Below are positions 44,445 to 54,991 of a DNA stretch of 64,000 nt, piece after piece. The DNA is from CAWAYR01 sp050250875. Its GTDB lineage: Bacteria > Acidobacteriota > Vicinamibacteria > Vicinamibacterales > UBA2999. The position numbers and the translations under genes are program-made. The notes under the pieces are model-generated. The model saw nothing but the letters and a program-made list of their open reading frames with translations. It was not told the DNA's origin and did not search any database. The stretch lies in NCBI GenBank assembly GCA_050250875.1, contig JBFWNV010000009.1:84268-148267 (forward strand), written 5' to 3'. The number at the start of each line of letters is the position of its first letter. Position 1 is the first letter of the stretch.

Positions 44445-44518
44445 GGGCAAACCTCAGGCACGGGCACCGCACAGGCGGTCGCTGGAGCCGCAGCCGACCA
44501 TTGCGGGCGGGACCCCGA

Positions 44519-44527
44519 TGGTATCAT
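44519..44527 (+). promoter_or_regulatory. Extended -10 promoter for the VWFA gene
   Basis: TGGTATCAT matches TGn-TANNNT and lies 41 nt upstream of the ATG, leaving room for the GAGG ribosome site that precedes it. Confidence 0.45.
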
Positions 44528-44568
44528 CGGGACAGCGCGCCAGCCAGTTACCCCGAGGTAGTCCGCTC

Positions 44569-46668
44569 ATGCCCTCGCTCCGGAGACGTGCCGCCCTGCT
44601 GTTCGTCGTGCTGCTCGTCGGCGCCGGCGGCCGGAGCGGCTTGGCCCGTGGGGGCGGCGACGCCCAGACGCAGACGCCCGCTCCCGCCCAGCCGGCCCAG
44701 GCACCAGCGCCGGCGGCACCGCCCGCCCCGGCGCCGCAGCCGCCGGAGCAGCCGATCTTCCGGGCCGGCATCAACTTCGTGCGCGTCGACGTCATCGTCA
44801 CCGATCGCAACGGCCTGCCGGTGGCCGATCTCACGGCCGCGGATTTCGAGCTGGCCGAGGACGGCAAGGCGCAGACCGTCGAGACCTTCCGTCTGGTGAA
44901 GATCGACAGCGTCGCGCCGGTCGAGACGGCCTCGCGGCTGACGACGCGTGCCGACGAGGAGACCGCCGCGCAGGACGAGGACGCCCGGATCGTCGTGTTC
45001 TTCCTCGACGACTACCACGTGCGGCTCGGCAACAGCATGGCCGCCCGCAAGCACCTCGTCGAGTTCGTGAACACGCAGCTGGGCCCCAGGGACCTCGTGG
45101 CCGTGATGTATCCGCTGAGCCCGCTCGACAGCGTCACCCTGACCCGCGATCACGCCCAGGTGATGCGCGCGCTCGAGCGCTTCCAGGGGCGCAAGTTCGA
45201 CTACACCCCGCGCAACGCCCTGGAGGATCGCTACGCCAACTATCCGACCGAGACGGTCGAGCGGATCCGCCGCCAGGTGTCGCTGTCGGCGCTGCAGGGG
45301 CTGGCGGTGAAGCTGGGCGCCCTGCGCGAGGGCCGCAAGGCCGTGCTGCTCGTCAGCGAAGGCTACGTGGCGATGCTGCCGCCGCAGATGCGCGGGCCGA
45401 TCGCGACGATGCCCGGCATCGGCAACCCGCAGCGCAACAACCCGTTCGCCGGCGACAACAACTTCAACGAGGATCGGTCCCGCTTCATCGGCGAGCTCGA
45501 CGTCCAGACCGAGCTGCAGCAGGTGTTCGACGCCGCGAACCGTTCGAACACCGCCATCTACGCCGTCGACCCGCGCGGGCTGTCGACCGGCGAATTCGAC
45601 ATCCAGGACAACATCAGCATGCGCAGCAGCCAGGAGTCGCTGCGCCAGACGCAGAACACCCTGCGCACGCTGGCTGACGAAACCGACGGCCGGGCGATCA
45701 TCAACCGCAACGATCTGGCCCGCGGCATGCAGCAGCTGGTCCGCGACTCGAGCGCCTATTACCTGCTCGGCTACAACTCGACGCAGTCGCCGAGCGACGG
45801 CAAGTTCCACGAGATCCGGGTCCGGGTGAAGCGGCCGGGTCTCCAGGTGCGGGCCCGCAAGGGCTACTGGGCACTGACCGCGACCGAGACGCTGCGCGCG
45901 ACCGCGCCGCCGAAGCCGGGGCCGCCGCCGGCGGTGGCGAAGTCGCTGGCCGGCATCGCCGGCGGCTACGAGCGGCGCCTGGTCCGCACCTGGATCGGCA
46001 CGGCGCCCGGCGACAGCGGCAGGACCCGGGTCACGTTCGTCTGGGAAGCGATTCCACCGCCGCCGGGCAGCGGACGCACGCCGGTGGGACGCGTGCTGTT
46101 GACCGCCCTCGACGGCAGCGGGGCGGAGGTGTTTCGCGGCACCGTCGGTGAGCCGCCGGCCGAGGGTCCGCTGCGCGGTGGAACGACGCTCGACGTGCCG
46201 CCGGGGAAGCTCTCGCTGCGTCTGGCGATCGAGGGCAAGCCGGACGAGGTGCTCGACACCGACGACCGGTCGGTGGAGGTCCCCGATTTCACCGAACCGA
46301 AGGCCCGGCTGGTGACGCCGCGCGTCTACGTCGCCCGCAGCGCCCGCGAGTTCCAGGCGATCAGGGGCGACCCGGCGGCGCCGCCGGCGGCGACGCGGGA
46401 GTTCCGCCGCACCGAGCGGCTGTTCCTCCGTCTCGACGCCGTGGCGCCGGGCGGCGGCGACAGCCTCACCTACACCGCGCGCCTGCTCAACCGCCAGGGC
46501 GACCGGATGACCGACCTGCCGGTGACGACGCCGGCCGACGGGGGCAGCCGGACCGTCGACTTCCCGCTCTCGAGCCTGCCGGCCGGCGAGTTCCTGATCG
46601 AGATCGGCGCCAAAAGCGCAGACGGGGCCGAGGCCACGGAGCTCGTGGCCTTCCGGATGGTCGGGTGA
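44569..46668 (+). CDS. Secreted protein with VWFA-related acidobacterial domain
   Basis: This 699-residue protein has a signal peptide (about residues 1-27) and a Pro/Ala/Gln-rich linker (30-62). The acidobacterial VWFA-related domain follows, with FRAGINFVRVDVIVTDRNG, LTAADFELAEDGK, IVVFFLDDYHVRLGNS in place of a canonical MIDAS Asp-x-Ser, and a long stretch to SSAYYLLGYNSTQ near 395. A C-terminal beta-rich domain of about 270 residues follows. The family is known mainly from Acidobacteriota and its function is not established. It is divergent from the acyl-CoA dehydrogenase. Confidence 0.92.
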   Translation: MPSLRRRAALLFVVLLVGAGGRSGLARGGGDAQTQTPAPAQPAQAPAPAAPPAPAPQPPEQPIFRAGINFVRVDVIVTDRNGLPVADLTAADFELAEDGKAQTVETFRLVKIDSVAPVETASRLTTRADEETAAQDEDARIVVFFLDDYHVRLGNSMAARKHLVEFVNTQLGPRDLVAVMYPLSPLDSVTLTRDHAQVMRALERFQGRKFDYTPRNALEDRYANYPTETVERIRRQVSLSALQGLAVKLGALREGRKAVLLVSEGYVAMLPPQMRGPIATMPGIGNPQRNNPFAGDNNFNEDRSRFIGELDVQTELQQVFDAANRSNTAIYAVDPRGLSTGEFDIQDNISMRSSQESLRQTQNTLRTLADETDGRAIINRNDLARGMQQLVRDSSAYYLLGYNSTQSPSDGKFHEIRVRVKRPGLQVRARKGYWALTATETLRATAPPKPGPPPAVAKSLAGIAGGYERRLVRTWIGTAPGDSGRTRVTFVWEAIPPPPGSGRTPVGRVLLTALDGSGAEVFRGTVGEPPAEGPLRGGTTLDVPPGKLSLRLAIEGKPDEVLDTDDRSVEVPDFTEPKARLVTPRVYVARSAREFQAIRGDPAAPPAATREFRRTERLFLRLDAVAPGGGDSLTYTARLLNRQGDRMTDLPVTTPADGGSRTVDFPLSSLPAGEFLIEIGAKSADGAEATELVAFRMVG

Positions 46669-46670
46669 GG

Positions 46671-46794
46671 CCGGGGCTCGGGACTCGGGTCTCGAGCCAG
46701 AACGACACGGGCGCGGCGATTCGCCGGGCCCGAGCCATTCCGCGTCAATCGTGCCCGTGGGATCCGCTCTTTCAGAACCCCGAGCCCCGAGCCC
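46671..46794. repeat. CCCGAGC bookend element, copy F (between VWFA gene and gdh)
   Basis: The left arm begins 2 nt after the VWFA TGA with CCGGGGCTCGGG. The core holds AGAACGACA (46699-46707), shared with E and G. CACGGGC and GCCCGTG in the core can pair. The right arm CCCCGAGCCCCGAGCCC ends 6 nt before the converging gdh stop. Each arm has three tracts only. Confidence 0.85.
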
Positions 46795-46800
46795 AGAGAT

Positions 46801-48051
46801 CTACGCGTACATGCCGCGCATGCGCGTCACGGTCGCGACGCGATTGATCGCGACGATGTAGGCCGCCGTCCGCATGTCCACGTCGTACCGCTTGGCGGTG
46901 GCGAGGACGGCATCGAACGCCTGGCACATCTTGACCTCGAGGCGCTCGTTCACTTCCTTCTCCGACCAGAAGTAGCCGTGGCGGTCCTGCACCCACTCGA
47001 AGTACGACGTGGTCACGCCGCCGGCGTTGGCGAGGATGTCGGGGACGACGAAGACGCCGCGCCTGTGCAGTGCCTGGTGCGCGTCGGGCGTGGTCGGGCC
47101 GTTGGCGCCCTCGATCACCATCCTGGCCTTGATCGATGCGGCGTTGTCGGCGGTGATCTGGTTCTCGAGGGCCGCCGGCACCAGGATGTCGACGTCGAGG
47201 CCGAAGAGCTGATCGTTGCTGATCGGCTCCGAACCAGGGAAGCCGGCCACGGTCTTGTTCCCGGCGACCCATTTCAGGAGGGCCGGCATGTCGAGGCCCT
47301 TGGGGTTGTAGACGCCGCCCTTCCAGTCGGTGGCGGCGAGAATCCGGGCGCCGTGCTCGTGCATCAGCTGGGCGCCGATCGAGCCGACGTTCCCGAAGCC
47401 CTGCACCGCGACGGTCGCCCCCTTGAGCTCGAAGCCGAGATGCCGGGCCGATTCGCGGGCGATGATCATCACGCCGCGTCCGGTGGCTTCCCGGCGGCCC
47501 AGCGAGCCGCCCATCTCGACCGGCTTGCCGGTCACGACCGCCGTGGCGGTGTGGCCGACGTGCATCGAGTAGGTGTCCATGAACCACGCCATGATCTGCG
47601 CGTCGGTGTTGACGTCGGGCGCCGGGACGTCCTTCTCGGGCCCGATGGCGTCGATGATCTCGGCGGTGTAGCGACGGGTGAGCGCTTCGAGTTCGCGCTT
47701 GGACATCCGGCTGGGGTCGCAGATCACGCCGCCTTTGCCGCCGCCGAAGGGCACCTGCGCGACCGCGCACTTCCACGTCATCCACGCCGCCAGCGCCGTC
47801 ACTTCGTCGAGGGTGACGCCGGGATGGAAGCGGATGCCGCCCTTGGCCGGACCGAGCGTGATGTTGTACTGCACCCGGTAGCCGGTGAAGACCTCGATCT
47901 GGCCGTTGTCGCGCTGGATCGGACACGACACGGTGATCTGCCGCTTGGGGTGGGTGAGGATCTGCCAGATGCCCGGGTCGAGGTCCAGGAGCCGCGCCGC
48001 GCCTTCGAACTCCTGAAGCATCGCGCCGAAGATGCTGCCGTGTGTCGCCAT
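46801..48051 (-). CDS. gdhA: Glutamate dehydrogenase (Glu/Leu/Phe/Val dehydrogenase family)
   Basis: This 416-residue enzyme interconverts glutamate and 2-oxoglutarate plus ammonia. It has the substrate site GPAKGGIRFHPGVTLDEV near residue 85, MTWKCAVAQVPFGGGKGGV with the catalytic Lys, and the nucleotide fold in VAVQGFGNVGSIGAQLM near 215, then EGANGPTTPDAHQ. The length fits the hexameric type II branch. An ATG with GAGGA upstream is used. It converges with the VWFA gene. Confidence 0.96.
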   Translation of the reverse strand: MATHGSIFGAMLQEFEGAARLLDLDPGIWQILTHPKRQITVSCPIQRDNGQIEVFTGYRVQYNITLGPAKGGIRFHPGVTLDEVTALAAWMTWKCAVAQVPFGGGKGGVICDPSRMSKRELEALTRRYTAEIIDAIGPEKDVPAPDVNTDAQIMAWFMDTYSMHVGHTATAVVTGKPVEMGGSLGRREATGRGVMIIARESARHLGFELKGATVAVQGFGNVGSIGAQLMHEHGARILAATDWKGGVYNPKGLDMPALLKWVAGNKTVAGFPGSEPISNDQLFGLDVDILVPAALENQITADNAASIKARMVIEGANGPTTPDAHQALHRRGVFVVPDILANAGGVTTSYFEWVQDRHGYFWSEKEVNERLEVKMCQAFDAVLATAKRYDVDMRTAAYIVAINRVATVTRMRGMYA

Positions 48052-48241
48052 ACGATGTCGTCCTCAGCTGCGGGCAGCGACCCTGAACGGCCTCGCGCCC
48101 CGTGAACAAACGATCCACCCTAGCCCGGCCGCGGCCGGGATGTCAATTCAGAATCCATTCAATCTGCCGATCGGATGAGACCGGCCCGACCCCCGCGTGG
48201 CACGCACGCTCGCCGGTCGGTGTCCCGACCGTCTCCGCCCC

Positions 48242-48247
48242 TATACT
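48242..48247 (+). promoter_or_regulatory. -10 box, possibly leaderless, for the mutase large chain
   Basis: TATACT ends exactly 8 nt before the ATG at 48256, and no ribosome site lies between. The same 8-nt spacing occurs before cmk and the site-2 protease gene. Confidence 0.5.
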
Positions 48248-48255
48248 GGAACGCG

Positions 48256-49929
<1,674 letters not shown>

Positions 49930-49930
49930 G

Positions 49931-50050
49931 CGGGGCTCGGGGCTCGGGCCCCGGGGCTCGGGAACTACGGACGCGGCTGCGCCGCGAACAGAACGACAGC
50001 ACGGCCGATGGCCGTGACCGTCCCGGGGCCCCGAGACCCGAGACCCAGGA
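49931..50050. repeat. CCCGAGC bookend element, copy G (between mutase large and small chains)
   Basis: The left arm begins 1 nt after the large-chain TAG and has five G-tracts. The core has a hairpin CGCGGC/GCCGCG (loop TGC, 49972-49986), AGAACGACAGCA (49990-50001) and a hairpin CACGGCC/GGCCGTG (loop GAT, 50000-50016). The right arm has four C-tracts and ends about 5 nt before the small-chain ATG. Confidence 0.88.
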
Positions 50051-50054
50051 ACCG

Positions 50055-50462
50055 ATGGATCGCAAGATACGAGTCGTCATCGCCAAGCCCGGGCTCGACG
50101 GGCACGACCGCGGGGCCAAGGTGATCGCCCGGGCCCTGCGCGACGCCGGCATGGAAGTGGTCTACACCGGGCTGCGGCAGACGCCCGAACAGATCGTCAG
50201 CGCGGCGCTTCAGGAAGACGCCGACGTGATCGGGCTGTCGATTCTGTCAGGCGCGCACATGCACATCTGTCCGCGCGTGGTCGAACTGCTGCGCGAGGCC
50301 GGGCTCGGCGACGTGCAGGTCGTGGTCGGCGGCATCATTCCCGACCAGGATCTCCCGAAACTGCACGCGCTCGGCATCACCGGTGTGTTCATTCCGGGCA
50401 CGCCGATGCAGGCGATCGTCGACTTCATCACCACGCACGCCCGCAGCCGCGCCGACGCCTGA
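50055..50462 (+). CDS. mcmA2: Methylmalonyl-CoA mutase, small chain (B12-binding domain)
   Basis: This 135-residue Rossmann-like domain holds cobalamin with its axial His in GLDGHDRGAKVIARALRDAG (DxHxxG). SILSGAHMHICPRV and VVGGIIPDQDLPKLHALG follow, with GVFIPGT at the end. It completes the mutase encoded just upstream. The ATG used gives the standard start RKIRVVIAKPGLDG. Confidence 0.97.
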   Translation: MDRKIRVVIAKPGLDGHDRGAKVIARALRDAGMEVVYTGLRQTPEQIVSAALQEDADVIGLSILSGAHMHICPRVVELLREAGLGDVQVVVGGIIPDQDLPKLHALGITGVFIPGTPMQAIVDFITTHARSRADA

Positions 50463-50505
50463 CGGCGCGGACCTTGCAGCGACAGGGCGCCGAGGTATCG
50501 AGCCC

Positions 50506-51465
50506 ATGAGCGTCGCCACTCCCCGTGTCCTCGTCGTCTCGGAGAGCCGGATCACCCGGCGCGTCGTCGAGATGACCTTCGCGGATCAGCCGCTGCAGCT
50601 GGCGGTGTTCGCCGACGGCGCGGCCGCGCTGGACGACTGTCAGGCGCGGCCGCCGGCGGTGCTGATCGCCGACATCGCCATGCAGGCGCCCGACGGCTAC
50701 GCCCTGGCGGCGAGGCTGCGCGAGCAGCCGGCCGGGCAGAAGGCCTGCGTGATCCTGCTCGCCGGCCAGGCCGACGTCGTCGACGATGCGGCCGTGGCGG
50801 CGGTGCGGGCGTCGAGCGTGCTGCGCAAGCCGCTCGACTCGCACCAGCTCATCGACGCCGTGCGGCTGGCGCTTCGCGCCGGACCGCCGGCCGGCGTGCC
50901 CGAGCCGGTGCCGCAGCCGGTCTCGGTGGCGGTCGGCGCCGGGGCGGCGGTGGCCGTGGCCGAACGCGAACCGGATCCGGCGCCGCGGCTCGCGGGGCCC
51001 GACGTGCCCGCCGCGACCGTCGACGCGCGAGCGGCGACCGCCGACGTGGCGCTGCTGCTCGGTCGCGAGTCGGCGCTCGACGGCGACCAGGCGATCGGCG
51101 CCTGGGCGCAGGACGCCGCGGGCGGGCGGCCCGACGACGGACTGGCCGACACCTTCCACGCCATGCTCGAGGTCGAACGGGCGCCGCGGCCGGTGGCAAC
51201 GGCCACGGCGGCGGCCGGCGCGCTCGACGACGCCGAGGTCGATCGCATCGCGCTGCGAGAGCGGGTCGCGGCCGCGCTGGCCGATCGGGCCGCGGCCGAC
51301 GCGTCCGCGGCGGCGCGGCAGGCCGCCGAACGGCTGGCGCCCGAGCTGGTGGCGGCGGCCGCCGCCGAGGCCGTGCGCGCGATCGCGCCGTCGCTGGTCA
51401 GCGAGATCGCGCACGCCGCGGTGCGCGAAGAGATCGCCAGGTTGCGCGCGCCGCGCGGCGCCTGA
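50506..51465 (+). CDS. Receiver-domain protein with long Ala-rich C-terminal extension
   Basis: This 319-residue protein starts with a receiver domain (residues about 5-125): VLVVSESRITRRVVEMTF, the phospho-acceptor Asp in VLIADIAMQAPDGYALA and the Lys in SVLRKPLDSHQL. The first acidic pair is Ser-Glu, not Asp-Asp. After a Pro/Val/Ala linker the last 110 residues are helical and Ala/Glu/Arg-rich (RERVAAALADRAAADASAAA), probably coiled coil. No DNA-binding output domain is seen. It lies between the mutase and valS. Confidence 0.75.
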   Translation: MSVATPRVLVVSESRITRRVVEMTFADQPLQLAVFADGAAALDDCQARPPAVLIADIAMQAPDGYALAARLREQPAGQKACVILLAGQADVVDDAAVAAVRASSVLRKPLDSHQLIDAVRLALRAGPPAGVPEPVPQPVSVAVGAGAAVAVAEREPDPAPRLAGPDVPAATVDARAATADVALLLGRESALDGDQAIGAWAQDAAGGRPDDGLADTFHAMLEVERAPRPVATATAAAGALDDAEVDRIALRERVAAALADRAAADASAAARQAAERLAPELVAAAAAEAVRAIAPSLVSEIAHAAVREEIARLRAPRGA

Positions 51466-51550
51466 GCGCCGCCGGTCGGTTGCGTGGGCCGGGGCGACCC
51501 GGTACGATTGGGGATTCGGCGCGCGGTTCCGTGCGCCGCCTGCGTCGCCC

Positions 51551-54133
51551 ATGAACACACCGACACCCCCGACCGTTCCCGAGCAACCGGCGCTGGAGGG
51601 CCTCGAGGCCCGATTCACTGAGCGCTGGCAGCGCGACGGCACCTACGCGTTCGACCGCACCCGCCGGCGCGACGAGGTCTACGCCATCGACACCCCGCCA
51701 CCGACGGTGAGCGGATCGTTGCACGTCGGGCATGTCTTCTCGTACACGCACACCGACATCATCGCCCGCTACCAGCGCATGCGCGGCAAGGCGGTGTTCT
51801 ATCCGATGGGGTGGGACGACAACGGGCTGCCGACCGAGCGCCGGGTCCAGAACTACTACGGCGTGCGCTGCGACCCGTCGTTGCCGTTCGACCCGGGCTT
51901 CACGCCGCCGGCCGAGCCGGCGAAGCCGCCGATCGCCGTGTCGCGGCCGAATTTCATCGCGCTCTGCGTCCAGCTGACCCAGGAAGACGAGAAGGCGTTC
52001 GAACACCTCTGGCGTACGCTCGGCCTGTCGATCGACTGGTCGATGACCTACGCGACCATCGCGCCGGCCGCCCAGCGCGTGTCGCAGCAGATGTTCCTGC
52101 GCCTGCTCGGCCGCGGCCAGGCCTATCAGCTCGAAGCCCCGACGCTGTGGGACGTCGACTTCAAGACCGCGGTCGCCCAGGCCGAACTCGAGGACCGGGA
52201 GATGCCGGGCGCCTACCACCGGCTCCGCTTCGCCCTGGCCGACGGCGCCGGGGCGGTCGAGATCGACACGACGCGGCCGGAACTGCTGCCGGCCTGTGTC
52301 GCGCTGGTCGCCCATCCCGACGACGTCCGCTACCAGCCGCTGTTCGGCCGCCACGTCGTCACGCCGCTGTTCGCGGCCCGCGTCCCGGTCGTCGCGCACC
52401 CGCTCGCCGATCCAGAGAAGGGCAGCGGCATCGCGATGATCTGCACCTTCGGCGACCTCACCGACGTCACGTGGTGGCGCGAACTGAAGCTGCCGGTGCG
52501 CGCGGTGATCCAGACCAACGGCACGCTCGGCGCGATGCCGTGGGGCGCGCCGGGCTGGGACTCCCTCGATCCGGCGGCGGCGCAGCGCGCCGCCGACCAG
52601 CTCACCGGCCTGTCGGCGAAGAAGGCCCAGGCGAAGATCGTCGAACTGCTGACCGCGTCGGGCGACCTGCTGGGGCCGCCGCGGCCGATCACCCACCACG
52701 TGAAGTTTTTCGAGAAGGGCGACCGCCCGCTCGAGATCGTCACCAGCCGGCAGTGGTTCATCAGGACGATCGAGTTCCGCGACGACCTCGTCGCCCGCGG
52801 CCGCGAGCTGCAGTGGCACCCCGAGTACATGCGGGCGCGGTTCGAGAACTGGGTCCACGGGCTGAACGGCGACTGGTGCATCAGCCGCCAGCGCTTCTTC
52901 GGGGTGCCGTTCCCGGTGTGGTACCGCGTGCGGCCCGACGGCAGCGTCGACTACGACGCCCGGCTGCTGCCCGACGAGGCGCGGCTGCCGGTCGATCCGT
53001 CCACCGACGTGCCCGACGGCTTCACCGCCGCCGATCGCGGCCGGCCGGGCGGCTTCGTCGGCGATCCCGACGTGATGGACACGTGGGCGACCTCGTCGGT
53101 GACGCCGCAGCTGGTCACCGGCTGGTCGCGCGACGAGGATCTGTTCGCACGGACCTTCCCGATGGACCTCCGCCCGCAGGCCCACGACATCATCCGCACC
53201 TGGCTCTTCTCCTCGGTGCTGCGTGCCCACCTCGAAAACGGCTCGCTGCCGTGGCGGCACGCCGCCATCTCGGGCTGGGTGCTCGACCCCGACCGCAAGA
53301 AGATGTCGAAGTCGAAAGGCAACGTCGTCACGCCGCTCGGGCTGCTGCAGGAGTACGGCTCCGACGGCGTGCGCTACTGGGCGGCGCGCGGCGGTCCCGG
53401 TGTCGACACGGCCTTCGACGTCGGCCAGATGAAGATCGGGCGCCGCCTGGCCATCAAGCTGCTCAACGCCGCGAAGTTCGTGCTCGGCCGCGAGGCCGTC
53501 GCCGGCCCGGTGACCCATCCGCTCGATCGGGCGCTGCTCAGGGCGCTGGCGGCCCTGGTCGAGGAAGCGACCGCGGCGCTCGACGGCTACGAGTACACGC
53601 GGGCGCTGGATCGCACCGAGTCGTTCTTCTGGTCGTTCTGCGACGACTATCTGGAACTGGTGAAGTCGCGCCGCTACGGCGATCAGGGCGCGGCGGGCGC
53701 CGGGTCGGCGAACGCCGCGATGCAGGCGACGCTGGCGACGCTGCTGCGGCTGCTGGCGCCCTACCTGCCGTTCGTGACCGACGAAGCGTGGTCGTGGTGG
53801 CAGCGTGGCTCGGTGCACCGGGCGGCGTGGCCGGACGCGGCGGCGCTCACCGCGATGGCGGCCGGGCCCGACGAGGTGGACGGCGTGCTCGACACCGCCG
53901 TCGAGGTGCTCACCGCCGTCCGCCGTGCCAAGTCGGAGGCCAAGGTAGGGATGAAGGCGGTGGTCGCCCGCGCCGAGGTCCGAGACACGCCGTTGCGCCT
54001 CGCCGCGCTCGACCGCGTGCGTGCGGATGTGAGCGCGGCCGGCAATATCCAGACGCTGCAGCTGACGCCCGCCGACGCGCTGGCGGTCGAGGTCACCTTC
54101 GCGCCGCCGGCCACGCCAGGGACGCCGGCATGA
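51551..54133 (+). CDS. valS: Valyl-tRNA synthetase
   Basis: This 860-residue class I synthetase charges tRNA-Val. It has PPPTVSGSLHVGHVFSYTHT (HIGH), the editing domain with DTTRPELLPACVALVAHP, DTWATSSVTPQ and DRKKMSKSKGNVV (KMSKS) near residue 582, then the anticodon-binding domain ending near residue 850. The C-terminal coiled coil present in E. coli ValS is short or absent. The true start is the ATG at 51551; the longer frame upstream is not coding. The stop overlaps nadC. Confidence 0.97.
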   Translation: MNTPTPPTVPEQPALEGLEARFTERWQRDGTYAFDRTRRRDEVYAIDTPPPTVSGSLHVGHVFSYTHTDIIARYQRMRGKAVFYPMGWDDNGLPTERRVQNYYGVRCDPSLPFDPGFTPPAEPAKPPIAVSRPNFIALCVQLTQEDEKAFEHLWRTLGLSIDWSMTYATIAPAAQRVSQQMFLRLLGRGQAYQLEAPTLWDVDFKTAVAQAELEDREMPGAYHRLRFALADGAGAVEIDTTRPELLPACVALVAHPDDVRYQPLFGRHVVTPLFAARVPVVAHPLADPEKGSGIAMICTFGDLTDVTWWRELKLPVRAVIQTNGTLGAMPWGAPGWDSLDPAAAQRAADQLTGLSAKKAQAKIVELLTASGDLLGPPRPITHHVKFFEKGDRPLEIVTSRQWFIRTIEFRDDLVARGRELQWHPEYMRARFENWVHGLNGDWCISRQRFFGVPFPVWYRVRPDGSVDYDARLLPDEARLPVDPSTDVPDGFTAADRGRPGGFVGDPDVMDTWATSSVTPQLVTGWSRDEDLFARTFPMDLRPQAHDIIRTWLFSSVLRAHLENGSLPWRHAAISGWVLDPDRKKMSKSKGNVVTPLGLLQEYGSDGVRYWAARGGPGVDTAFDVGQMKIGRRLAIKLLNAAKFVLGREAVAGPVTHPLDRALLRALAALVEEATAALDGYEYTRALDRTESFFWSFCDDYLELVKSRRYGDQGAAGAGSANAAMQATLATLLRLLAPYLPFVTDEAWSWWQRGSVHRAAWPDAAALTAMAAGPDEVDGVLDTAVEVLTAVRRAKSEAKVGMKAVVARAEVRDTPLRLAALDRVRADVSAAGNIQTLQLTPADALAVEVTFAPPATPGTPA

Positions 54134-54981
54134 CGGCACCGGCCACCCCGTCGGCGGAGCTGGTCCGCGACCTGGTGGCGCGGGCGCTGGCCGAGGACAT
54201 CGGCCGTGGCGATGCGACCTGCGCCGCGACCATCGATCCCGACGTCCGCGCCCGCGGGGTGATCGTCGCCAAGGCGCCGCTGGTGGTCGCCGGGCTCGGC
54301 GTGGCGGAGGCCGCCTTCCGGCATCTCGACGCCGGCGCGGTCTTCGCGGTGCGCTGGGGGGACGGCAGCCGCTGCGAGGCGGGCGAGACGGTGGCGGAGG
54401 TGACCGGGCGGGCGCGGGCGTTGCTCACCGCCGAGCGCACGGCGCTCAACTTCCTGCAGCGACTGTCGGGGATCGCGACCCTCACCGGCCGCTACGTCGA
54501 CGCCGCGGCCGGCCGCATCGTCGTGCTCGATACCCGCAAGACGACGCCGACCCTGCGGGCGCTGGAGAAGTACGCCGTACGCTGCGGCGGCGGCACCAAC
54601 CATCGCGCCGGCCTCGACGACGCCATCCTGATCAAGGACAACCACAAACGCCTGGCCGGTGGCGTCGGCCCGGCGGTGCGTCGGGCCCTGGCGGCGGCGG
54701 CCGGGCTGTCGGTCGAGGTCGAAGTGGAGACGCTCGAGGAACTCGACGAAGCGCTCGCGGCCGGCGCACCGGCCATCCTGCTCGACAACTTCACGACCTT
54801 CGACATCCGCCGGGCGGTCGAGCGCACCGCCGGCCGGGCGCGCCTCGAGATCTCGGGTGGCGTGACGCTGGAGCGGGTGCCCGAGTTGGCGACCACCGGC
54901 GCCGACGTCGTCTCGGTCGGCGCGCTCACGCATTCGGCGCCGGCCGTGGATCTGAGCTTCGAGGTCGCGCCGCTGGCGTGA
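54130..54981 (+). CDS. nadC: Nicotinate-nucleotide pyrophosphorylase (quinolinate phosphoribosyltransferase)
   Basis: This 283-residue enzyme makes nicotinate mononucleotide from quinolinate in NAD synthesis. It has EDIGRGDATCAATI, RTALNFLQRLSGIAT, the active-site VLDTRKTTPTLRALEKYAV, GGGTNHRAGLDDAILIKDNH and EVEVETLEELDEALA. It starts within the valS stop (ATGA). Confidence 0.97.
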   Translation: MTAPATPSAELVRDLVARALAEDIGRGDATCAATIDPDVRARGVIVAKAPLVVAGLGVAEAAFRHLDAGAVFAVRWGDGSRCEAGETVAEVTGRARALLTAERTALNFLQRLSGIATLTGRYVDAAAGRIVVLDTRKTTPTLRALEKYAVRCGGGTNHRAGLDDAILIKDNHKRLAGGVGPAVRRALAAAAGLSVEVEVETLEELDEALAAGAPAILLDNFTTFDIRRAVERTAGRARLEISGGVTLERVPELATTGADVVSVGALTHSAPAVDLSFEVAPLA

Positions 54982-54991
54982 CATCCGCCCG

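Noticed and set aside
51398..54139. 913-codon minus-strand frame opposite valS
   Set aside because: Antisense shadow of valS.
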